A DNA stretch of 5,053 nucleotides. It comes from an uncultured Oscillospiraceae bacterium (GTDB taxonomy: Bacteria; Bacillota; Clostridia; Oscillospirales; Oscillospiraceae). The notes under the pieces were generated by a model, which had not been told where the DNA came from, made no database searches, and saw nothing but the letters and a program-made list of their open reading frames with translations. Both the position numbers and the translations under genes were made by a program. The DNA lies in the NCBI GenBank assembly GCA_934643765.1, contig CAKUCT010000144.1, forward strand, positions 1 to 5,053, given 5' to 3'. Shown here in pieces: positions 1 to 5,053 of the stretch (its first letter is position 1; every line of letters begins with the position of its first letter).

Positions 1-527
1 AGCCCGAGGCCCACGATCAGACGGGCCACAGCCTCAAAAATCTGGCTGACAGAGGTCGGGGTCATATTGCTCTGGCCCTGGAAAAAGCCGCGGTACGCAG
101 AGACCAGGCAGATGAGCAGCACGCAGGGAGCTAAGGCTGCGATGGCGGCCCAGGAATTGTCATTCGTCGTGACCATGACGGAAAGCTGGCGGCAAAAGAC
201 CAGCATGCCGAGGCTTCCCAGAATGCCGATGGTCAGAAAGACATAGAGCGATGTTTTGTAGATCCGGCGGATCTGCGCGTGATTTCCAAGCGTCTGCGCC
301 TGGGAGATCATGCGGCTCATCGCCACAGGAAGACCTGTCGTGGAGATCATCAGCAGGACATTATACACGTCATAGGCCGTATTGAAATAGCCAAAGCCGT
401 CATCGCCAATGATATTGTTGAGCGGAACCTTGAACAAAAAGCCCATCAGCTTGACAAGGATTGTCGCCATGGCGAGCACGGCCGTGCCCTGCAGGAAGGT
501 CTGCTTTTTCATGGGTTGCTCGCTCAT
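1..527 (-). CDS. SpoVB/YtgP-like polysaccharide (lipid-linked precursor) flippase, N-terminal part (3' end outside window)
   Basis: The first 175 residues of a polytopic inner-membrane protein of the MOP superfamily, in the polysaccharide-biosynthesis/SpoVB-MurJ-like branch that moves lipid-linked sugar precursors across the membrane. The family is usually about 500-550 residues, so roughly two thirds lies beyond the left edge. Hydrophobic stretches at about 14-34, 48-70, 92-112, 126-146 and from about 162 fit its helices. Family-like motifs are FLQGTAVL (11-18), KVPLNNIIGDDGFGYF (33-48), GLPVAMSRMISQA (65-77) and YRGFFQGQSNMTPTSVSQIFE (145-165), where SpoVB-type proteins have RGYFQG-x-x-NM-x-P. 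SpoVB, YtgP/MurJ2 and general oligosaccharide flippase cannot be separated on this fragment, so no symbol is given; a drug-exporting MATE protein is less likely. The ATG at 527 has AAGGAGG seven bases upstream and overlaps the deaminase stop by 4 nt. A second in-frame Met (residue 6) has no comparable site. Confidence 0.88.
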   Translation of the reverse strand, partial: MSEQPMKKQTFLQGTAVLAMATILVKLMGFLFKVPLNNIIGDDGFGYFNTAYDVYNVLLMISTTGLPVAMSRMISQAQTLGNHAQIRRIYKTSLYVFLTIGILGSLGMLVFCRQLSVMVTTNDNSWAAIAALAPCVLLICLVSAYRGFFQGQSNMTPTSVSQIFEAVARLIVGLG

Positions 528-1852
528 TTGGAGGCCTCCTTGGGTTCGTCGGAGAAGACCTTCGGAATCGCGTAGTCGTGAAGCTCCTTGAGCGCGCCGG
601 AAAGATCCAGCGTGGGGAATTTACCGGCGTTGTAGAGAATCTGACCGCGCACCATTGTCATCACAACGTCGTGACCCGACGCGGCATAGACCAGGTTCGA
701 CAGAACATTGTGGCACGGGATCAGATGCGGCTGCGTAAAATCAAGCAGAATGAGGTCGGCGTCCATGCCGATTTTGATCTGGCCGCATTCTTTTTCGCGG
801 CCCTGCGCCTTCGCGCCGCAGACCGTCGCCATCATCAGCGCGGCTTCCGCCGGAATGGCGGTGGGGTCGCCGGTCTTGGCCTTGGCCATGAGCGTGCAGG
901 CTTTGATCTCTTCAAAGAGGTCGAGGTTGTTGTTGGAGGCAACGGAATCGGTACCGAGGCACACATTCATGCCCGCTTTCACCATGCCCATCACATCCGC
1001 ACAGCCGGAGGCAAGCTTCAAATTGCTCACCGGGCAGTGCACCGCGCTCACGCGCCGCTTGGCCAGCAGCTGCATATCCTCCTGCGTCAGATGCACACAG
1101 TGTGCCGCGGTGGTGGGAGCGTCAAACACATGGTGGCAGTCGAGCACCTGCGCGGGCGTCAGCCCGTATTTTTCTACGCACTGCTCATGCTCCAGCTTCG
1201 TTTCCGACAGATGCACCTGCATGCCGATGCCTTCATTGATGCAGAACTCGGCCAGCGCGTCCCACAGTTGATAGGTCGAGGTATACTCGGCGTGGATGGA
1301 CGCTTCAATCTTGATGCGGCCATTGTCAAAGTTGTGCCATTTCTCCTTGAGCGCAACCAGTTCCCGGCAGGCCGGGAAGGTCTCAAAATCAAAATCGTCG
1401 CCCAGGAACATGGACGTTCCGCGGGAAATGTTGGCCTTCATGCCGGATTTTGCGATGACGTCACAGATGTCGTCGCAGAAATAATACATATCCGACACGC
1501 TGGTGACGCCGAACTTCAGGCACTCAGCCACGGCCAGTGTCGTCGCCGCGCGTACGCACCGGCCGTCGAGCCGGTCCTCGCGCGGGAAGATGTAGTCGTT
1601 GAGCCACTCCTGCAGCTTCAGATCGTCGGCGTAGCCGCGCAGCAACTGCATCGGAAGATGCGTGTGGCAGTTGATTAAACCCGGCATCAGGACCATACCG
1701 GTCGCGTCAATGATTTGCTCCGGCTTTTCTTCCGGCGCGTTTTTGCTGAGATAACTGATTTTGCCGTCGGTCACGCCGACAAACGCGTCGGTCCAGACGG
1801 ACATCCGGTCGTCCATGGTGACGACGCATACATGGGAAAAGAGGGTATTCAT
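524..1852 (-). CDS. mtaD: Amidohydrolase, 5'-methylthioadenosine/S-adenosylhomocysteine deaminase family
   Basis: A 442-residue metal-dependent deaminase of the cytosine-deaminase-like amidohydrolase group; characterised relatives convert the adenine base of S-adenosylhomocysteine, 5'-methylthioadenosine or 5'-deoxyadenosine to hypoxanthine. Visible active-site elements are GLINCHTHLPMQLLRG (His63, His65, metal), IHAEYT (His187, substrate region), VHLSET (His214 metal, Glu217 proton shuttle), AAHCVHL (His251), VHCPVSNLKLASG (271-283) and LGTDSVASNNNLDLFEE (Asp302, metal). The C-terminal GMDADLILLD is the beta-sandwich return typical of the superfamily. Two ATGs lie six bases apart; the second (1852) is chosen because AGGAGG is seven bases from it but only one base from the first. 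This makes a 4-nt overlap with hemZ. The actual substrate cannot be read from sequence; guanine or chlorohydrolase-type activities are less likely given the SNNNLDLFEE signature. The stop overlaps the next start by 4 nt. Confidence 0.9.
   Translation of the reverse strand: MNTLFSHVCVVTMDDRMSVWTDAFVGVTDGKISYLSKNAPEEKPEQIIDATGMVLMPGLINCHTHLPMQLLRGYADDLKLQEWLNDYIFPREDRLDGRCVRAATTLAVAECLKFGVTSVSDMYYFCDDICDVIAKSGMKANISRGTSMFLGDDFDFETFPACRELVALKEKWHNFDNGRIKIEASIHAEYTSTYQLWDALAEFCINEGIGMQVHLSETKLEHEQCVEKYGLTPAQVLDCHHVFDAPTTAAHCVHLTQEDMQLLAKRRVSAVHCPVSNLKLASGCADVMGMVKAGMNVCLGTDSVASNNNLDLFEEIKACTLMAKAKTGDPTAIPAEAALMMATVCGAKAQGREKECGQIKIGMDADLILLDFTQPHLIPCHNVLSNLVYAASGHDVVMTMVRGQILYNAGKFPTLDLSGALKELHDYAIPKVFSDEPKEASK
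535..541 (-). promoter_or_regulatory. Ribosome binding site of the flippase gene, inside the deaminase 3' end
   Basis: AAGGAGG, a near-perfect anti-16S match, is seven bases from the ATG at 527 and lies within the final codons of the deaminase (PKEASK). It overlaps a 10-base palindrome, GGAGGCCTCC, at 530-539. Confidence 0.85.
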
Positions 1853-3342
1853 TCGCATTCCTCCTGTTTTTGCGATGCATTTTGCTGCGCAAGCGACTGC
1901 AGAATCGAGAAAATCTCATCCTTTTGCTGCAGAATGGTGTCGATGCGCGCAATATAGTCCTGCGGAGATTTCGGATTGTGGAAGCGCTCAAGCTGTCCGG
2001 CCGGCAGATTGATTTTGTTCATACCGCCCCCGCCGAGGGACAGGATGGTGTGCAGCTCTTCCATCATATATATGTTGTATAAGCCGGTAAATCCCGGCTT
2101 GCACCAACCGGTGTTTTCAAAACTGCCGGACATGTATTTCTGCCGGTAGAGATAGTAAGGCTCAAAGCCCTCCGTGCGAAGCGCCGCTTCGGCGCCGGAA
2201 AGCATCTGTGCAACTGCTTCATTGGACGGAAGCGGCATGCGGTTCTGAAACAGATTTGCGCCCTTTTTGAGCGCCAGCGTGTGCACCGTCACATTGCTCG
2301 GCCCCAGAGTCAGCACCTGAGAAAGCGACTGCGCAAATTTCTCCGGCGTGTCGCCGGGAAGCCCCGCGATCAGGTCCATGTTGATATCCGTAAATCCCAC
2401 GCGCTTGGCCTGCTGGAAGGCGTCCACAGTCTGCGCGCTGGTGTGTCTGCGGCCGACAGCGGCCAGCACATCGTCTGCCATGGTCTGCGGATTGATAGAG
2501 ATGCGCGTCGCGCCGCCGTCAAAGATGACCTGCAGCTTTTCTTCGTCCAGCGTGTCGGGCCGGCCGCCCTCCACGGTAAATTCCAGACAGCGTGAAAGAT
2601 CAAAGCTGTCATGGATAACAGCCAACAGGTCTTTCATCTGGGCGCTGGAAAGCGTCGTCGGCGTGCCGCCGCCCATATATAACGAGCGGATATGATACCC
2701 GGACTGCGCCAGAAGTGTTCCCGTGTATGCAATCTCCCGGTGCAGCGCCTCCAGATATGGCGGCAGGAAGGACCCGAAGCGCTCAATGGACTCGCTGACA
2801 AACGAGCAATAGGCACACCGGGTCGGGCAGAAGGGGATACCGATATAGACAGATAAATCTGTGGGCTCTAATAATTTGGCGGCCTGCACCGTGTGCCGCG
2901 AGGCATCGACGCACAGACGGCTTCGCGCGGGGGTGACGAAATACGTCTTTTCCAGAAGCCGCGCCGCGTCACGTTCGCTGCCGCCTTCCATCATGCATTT
3001 GGTGGAAAGCTTCGTCGGCCGCACGCCGGACAGCGCGCCCCACGGGGGCGTTGTATCGAGCACCTTTGTGGCGGCCAGATAATAGCTCTGCTGTAAAATC
3101 CGCCGCGTCATGCGCACATCCACTTTTTCAAGCGGAATCCGCTTCGAGGCGAAGCCTGTTTTCCCGTGATACGTCACTTTCGCCGTCGCGGTCAGAAATT
3201 TTTCCCCGCGCGAAAGGCCGGAGATTGTGCCGTCGCCGTCAAACGGCCGGGTGACAAATTCCGAGGGCTCCTGCGCAAACAGCTGCATCTGAAGCTGCTC
3301 GACCGGATACCGCTCGGTGTGGTTTTTCAGATACAGCTTCAT
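1849..3342 (-). CDS. hemZ: Radical SAM protein HemZ (annotated coproporphyrinogen III dehydrogenase)
   Basis: A 497-residue cytoplasmic radical SAM protein, close to the length of Bacillus HemZ (about 500). Residues 1-160 are the HemZ-specific N-terminal region, with the diagnostic WGALSGVRPTK at 101-111. The radical SAM core follows: YIGIPFCPTRCAYCSF carries the [4Fe-4S]-binding cysteines 172, 176 and 179; the SAM-binding motif GGGTPTT is at 224-230; EGGRPDT (258-264), RISINPQT (280-287) and NMDLIAGLPGD (321-331) follow. The C-terminal region has PYYLYRQKYMSG (395-406) and YNIYMMEE (422-429), both typical of HemZ. The HemZ name implies oxidative decarboxylation of coproporphyrinogen III without oxygen, but residue 181 is Phe where true HemN has a fourth Cys, so the reaction is uncertain. 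The start ATG overlaps the previous stop by 4 nt and has only a weak GAGG ten bases upstream, so translation probably depends on coupling. The same frame stays open upstream to 3735, but there it overlaps the hydrolase and looks like noise. Confidence 0.92.
   Translation of the reverse strand: MKLYLKNHTERYPVEQLQMQLFAQEPSEFVTRPFDGDGTISGLSRGEKFLTATAKVTYHGKTGFASKRIPLEKVDVRMTRRILQQSYYLAATKVLDTTPPWGALSGVRPTKLSTKCMMEGGSERDAARLLEKTYFVTPARSRLCVDASRHTVQAAKLLEPTDLSVYIGIPFCPTRCAYCSFVSESIERFGSFLPPYLEALHREIAYTGTLLAQSGYHIRSLYMGGGTPTTLSSAQMKDLLAVIHDSFDLSRCLEFTVEGGRPDTLDEEKLQVIFDGGATRISINPQTMADDVLAAVGRRHTSAQTVDAFQQAKRVGFTDINMDLIAGLPGDTPEKFAQSLSQVLTLGPSNVTVHTLALKKGANLFQNRMPLPSNEAVAQMLSGAEAALRTEGFEPYYLYRQKYMSGSFENTGWCKPGFTGLYNIYMMEELHTILSLGGGGMNKINLPAGQLERFHNPKSPQDYIARIDTILQQKDEIFSILQSLAQQNASQKQEECE
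1860..1865 (-). promoter_or_regulatory. Ribosome binding site of the deaminase gene, inside the hemZ 3' end
   Basis: A full AGGAGG lies within the last codons of hemZ. It is seven bases from the ATG at 1852 but only one base from the ATG at 1858, so it selects the downstream start. That start then overlaps the hemZ stop as ATGA. Confidence 0.88.
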
Positions 3343-3944
3343 AGGCAGGACGCCTCGCGCATATAGGGATTGGTCTTGCGCTCGCGCTCGAGCGTGGTCT
3401 CCGGGCCGTGCCCGGGAAGCACGCGGTAGTTGCCTGCAAGCCCGGCCAGGCGGGACAAAGACGCCAGAATTTCTGTTTCCGACCCGCCGGGCAGATCCGT
3501 TCTGCCGCAGGTGCCGGCAAAGAGCGTGTCGCCGGAAAAGATGACACGATCGCAGATCAGACAGCACGAGCCTTTTGTATGGCCCGGCGTTGCGAGCACG
3601 CGGAACGTCATGGGCGGCAGCGAAATTTCGTCGCCGTTTGAGAACGTGTTGGTGTAGACAAGATTTCCGTGGCTCATGTTGATGGCGTCGTCCGTGTCCG
3701 GGACGCTCACATAAATCGGAACCTGCGGATAGCATTCGTGCAGCTTTTTGAGCGCGCCCGTGTGGTCAAAATGCGCGTGCGTCAGCAAAATCAACTGCAG
3801 AGACAGCTCATGTTCACGCAGGCAGTCCAGAATCTTCTGCGGCATTGCGCCGGGATCGACCAGCGCGCATACGCGCGACGCTTCATCATAGACCACATAG
3901 CAGTTTGTCTCCAGCGGCCCGAGCGGAAGTATGATAATTTCCAT
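3339..3944 (-). CDS. Metallo-beta-lactamase-fold hydrolase, YqgX / glyoxalase II-like
   Basis: A 201-residue single-domain metallo-hydrolase, cytoplasmic (no signal peptide). The N-terminus LGPLETNCYVVYD matches the short bacterial YqgX/YcbL group. A complete set of metal ligands is visible: THAHFDH (His56, His58, Asp60, His61), TPGHTKGS (His122), SGDTLF (Asp139) and LPGHGPETT (His179). The stretch GTCGRTDLPGG (144-154) and the ending ERERKTNPY are also typical of this group. Such proteins are often annotated as hydroxyacylglutathione hydrolase, but Clostridia generally lack glutathione, so the thioester substrate is unknown and I give no gene symbol. The start ATG has AAAGGA seven bases upstream, in the 28-nt gap after dtd, which is the longest gap in the window. 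The TGA stop overlaps the ATG of hemZ by the four bases ATGA, so the two are likely translationally coupled. Confidence 0.9.
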   Translation of the reverse strand: MEIIILPLGPLETNCYVVYDEASRVCALVDPGAMPQKILDCLREHELSLQLILLTHAHFDHTGALKKLHECYPQVPIYVSVPDTDDAINMSHGNLVYTNTFSNGDEISLPPMTFRVLATPGHTKGSCCLICDRVIFSGDTLFAGTCGRTDLPGGSETEILASLSRLAGLAGNYRVLPGHGPETTLERERKTNPYMREASCL

Positions 3945-3951
3945 AAGAAGT

Positions 3952-3957
3952 TCCTTT
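3952..3957 (-). promoter_or_regulatory. Ribosome binding site of the metallo-hydrolase gene
   Basis: AAAGGA with seven bases to the ATG at 3944. It lies in the 28-nt gap after dtd, which otherwise shows no hairpin, terminator or promoter-like pattern to the eye. Confidence 0.8.
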
Positions 3958-3972
3958 CATCCCAAAGCGCGC

Positions 3973-4422
3973 TTATTTCAGGTCGTTTGTGTCGACAATC
4001 AGGGTCACAGGCCCGTCGTTTTCGGACGCTACCTGCATATACGCGCCGAACTCGCCGTGCTGCGGCGGAAAACCAAGCCGCTCGCACTCGGACAAAAACT
4101 GCTCATAGAGCGGGATGGCGATATCGGGCTTTCCAGCGCCGATGAAGCTCGGGCGCCGGCCGTGGCTGACATCGCCGTAGAGTGTGAACTGGCTCACCAC
4201 CAGCACCTCGCCACCGACGTCGGAAAGCGACAGGTTCATCTTGTCATTTTCATCGCGGAAGACACGAAGTCCCAGAATTTTTTCCGCGAGCTTTTTGCAT
4301 TTTTCAGGCGTATCCTCCGGGGCGACACCGAGCAGAATCAGAAATCCCTTTCCGATCTTCCCGTGCAGCTCGCCATCAATGGACACAGACGCGGAATTGA
4401 CCCGCGTAACAACAGCTTTCAT
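3973..4422 (-). CDS. dtd: D-aminoacyl-tRNA deacylase (DTD1 type)
   Basis: Cytoplasmic proofreading enzyme that hydrolyses the ester bond of D-aminoacyl-tRNAs (and glycine mischarged on tRNA-Ala in this family), recycling the tRNA. The product is 149 residues, normal for DTD (about 145-150). Both signature motifs are present: SQFTL at 77-81, holding Thr80 and followed by the conserved G-R-x-x-S-F stretch HGRRPSF (87-93), and the Gly-cisPro motif NDGPVT at 135-140 near the C-terminus. The N-terminus MKAVVTRVNSASVSIDGE is typical. The chosen ATG (4422) has AAAGGAG five bases upstream; an in-frame ATG eight codons earlier (4446) lies inside rel and ahead of this site, so it is rejected. The gene sits directly behind rel, the usual rel-dtd order in Firmicutes, and is very probably cotranscribed with it. 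No unusual residues are seen. Confidence 0.97.
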   Translation of the reverse strand: MKAVVTRVNSASVSIDGELHGKIGKGFLILLGVAPEDTPEKCKKLAEKILGLRVFRDENDKMNLSLSDVGGEVLVVSQFTLYGDVSHGRRPSFIGAGKPDIAIPLYEQFLSECERLGFPPQHGEFGAYMQVASENDGPVTLIVDTNDLK

Positions 4423-4427
4423 ATGCG

Positions 4428-4434
4428 CTCCTTT
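4428..4434 (-). promoter_or_regulatory. Ribosome binding site of dtd
   Basis: AAAGGAG ends five bases before the ATG at 4422 and decides this start over an in-frame ATG at 4446. The TAA stop of rel (4433-4435) overlaps the first two bases of the site, so ribosomes ending rel translation arrive on it. Confidence 0.85.
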
Positions 4435-5053
4435 ATCCGTCTGCACGCCGGACCGCGCTCACACCGGAAATTCCGCGCAGGCGCGCCATAACGTTCTGCA
4501 GCTCTGTCAGATTGTGTACCTGGAATGCCAGGCTTACCAGCGCCCGGCCGCTCCCGACCGAGCGGGCGGACATCTCGTTCATGCGAAGCCGCAGGCTGGT
4601 CAGAATGGTTGCGACATCCAGCATCAGACCCTCGCGGTCCACAGAGTCGACCTCCAGCGCGGTCATGAAGGTGGCCTCGGGGCTCTCGGCCCACGTGACC
4701 TTCACCCAGCGCCCAGCCTGTGACGGATCCATTGCCGTTTTGGCGTTCGGACAGTCCTTGCGGTGCACCGATACGCCGTAGCCCTTGGTGATGAAGCCGA
4801 TGATATCATCGCCGGGGACCGGCGTGCAGCAGCGGCTGAACTTGATCATGCACGAGCCGATGTCTTCCACAATGACGCCGGAGGCGTTGACGGCAGGCTG
4901 CTGCTTGCCGAGATTCAGAAGCTCCTTCGGCGTGGCGGCCTTGGTGGCCTTGGTCAGCTCGTCCCGGATCCGGCCCACCGCCTTGATGGCAGTCAGACCG
5001 CCGAAGCCGATGGCAGCATACATATCGTCCAGACAGTCGAAGCTGACTTTCTT
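4433..5053 (-). CDS. relA: RelA/SpoT-family (p)ppGpp synthetase/hydrolase, C-terminal part (5' end outside window)
   Basis: This is the C-terminal regulatory end of a long RSH protein, which makes and/or degrades the alarmone (p)ppGpp on the ribosome in response to uncharged tRNA. The frame is open to the right edge, so 206 residues are visible. Visible residues 1-60 are helical linker. About 61-103 form the conserved-cysteine/zinc-finger-like domain, with the motif RCCTPVPGDDIIGF (Cys75, Cys76), then GYGVSVHRKDCPN (His97, Cys101). About 128-206 form an ACT domain (FMTALEVDSVDREGLMLDVA) that ends the protein. The hydrolase, synthetase and TGS domains, about 500 residues in the family, must lie beyond the edge. 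Firmicute long RSH proteins are normally bifunctional, but that cannot be judged here. An internal Met at 5023 is not the start, because ten in-frame codons precede it up to the edge. The TAA stop overlaps the ribosome binding site of dtd, 10 nt before its start. Confidence 0.95.
   Translation of the reverse strand, partial: KKVSFDCLDDMYAAIGFGGLTAIKAVGRIRDELTKATKAATPKELLNLGKQQPAVNASGVIVEDIGSCMIKFSRCCTPVPGDDIIGFITKGYGVSVHRKDCPNAKTAMDPSQAGRWVKVTWAESPEATFMTALEVDSVDREGLMLDVATILTSLRLRMNEMSARSVGSGRALVSLAFQVHNLTELQNVMARLRGISGVSAVRRADG

Noticed and set aside
461..1678. A long open frame (405 codons) on the plus strand opposite the deaminase gene
   Set aside because: It is antisense to a gene with a complete set of catalytic motifs. 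Its translation is rich in Arg, His, Ala and Gly with no recognisable motif, as expected from the mirror of a GC-biased codon pattern. The same holds for plus-strand frames at 3669-4145 and 3931-4491.
1853..1858. Upstream ATG at 1858 as the deaminase start
   Set aside because: AGGAGG would be only one base away, too close for initiation; the ATG at 1852 has seven-base spacing.
2060..2085. AT-rich stretch with a TATATATG-like sequence inside hemZ, as an internal promoter
   Set aside because: It encodes the conserved HemZ segment YNIYMMEE and no matching -35 element or nearby gene start makes sense of it.
3343..3735. A 131-codon N-terminal extension of HemZ
   Set aside because: It lies wholly within the metallo-hydrolase gene in another frame, has no family similarity (Arg/His-rich composition), and HemZ normally starts with MKLYL-like sequence at the ATG at 3342.
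3945..3972. The 28-nt dtd-hydrolase gap as a terminator or promoter
   Set aside because: No inverted repeat followed by a T run is visible, and the space is almost filled by the ribosome binding site.
4423..4446. Eight-residue N-terminal extension of Dtd
   Set aside because: It overlaps the end of rel and precedes the clear ribosome binding site; Dtd family proteins begin at MKAVV.
1..5053. Defence system, CRISPR array, mobile element, tRNA/rRNA or riboswitch
   Set aside because: The whole window is covered by six housekeeping-type genes with gaps of at most 28 nt; no direct-repeat array, transposase-like sequence, tRNA fold or structured leader was seen.

Overview
The window is a compact, gene-dense stretch in which every supported gene lies on the minus strand, so transcription runs from high to low coordinates. 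Gene content and order (rel, dtd, a YqgX-like metallo-hydrolase, hemZ, then an amidohydrolase and a SpoVB-type flippase) point to an anaerobic low-oxygen Firmicute of the class Clostridia. The visibly GC-rich base composition would fit an Oscillospiraceae/Ruminococcaceae-like gut lineage better than a low-GC Clostridium. This placement is inferred from gene families and composition and was not tested by alignment.

Layout in transcription order: (1) the C-terminal 206 residues of a long RelA/SpoT (p)ppGpp synthetase/hydrolase, cut by the right window edge (4433-5053); (2) D-aminoacyl-tRNA deacylase Dtd (3973-4422); (3) a small metallo-beta-lactamase-fold hydrolase of the YqgX/glyoxalase II-like family (3339-3944); (4) the radical SAM protein HemZ (1849-3342); (5) an amidohydrolase of the 5'-methylthioadenosine/S-adenosylhomocysteine deaminase family (524-1852); (6) the N-terminal 175 residues of a SpoVB/YtgP-like MOP-superfamily flippase, cut by the left edge (1-527).

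The spacing is that of one operon. The gaps are 10 nt (rel-dtd) and 28 nt (dtd-hydrolase), and the last three junctions are all 4-nt ATGA overlaps of start and stop codons. There is no gene-free stretch longer than 28 nt, and I see no promoter, terminator, RNA gene, mobile element, repeat array or CRISPR in the window. The operon promoter must lie upstream of the right edge and the terminator beyond the left edge.

Functionally the set mixes housekeeping tasks: stringent-response signalling, removal of D-amino acids from tRNA, a radical SAM enzyme, recycling of SAM-derived nucleosides, and lipid-linked precursor export across the membrane. The most suggestive link is the translationally coupled pair hemZ-deaminase: radical SAM chemistry makes 5'-deoxyadenosine, and members of this deaminase family can act on such SAM by-products. 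I do not see evidence of an undescribed defence, mobile or biosynthetic system here; the region reads as an ordinary core-genome operon with a few points worth checking.
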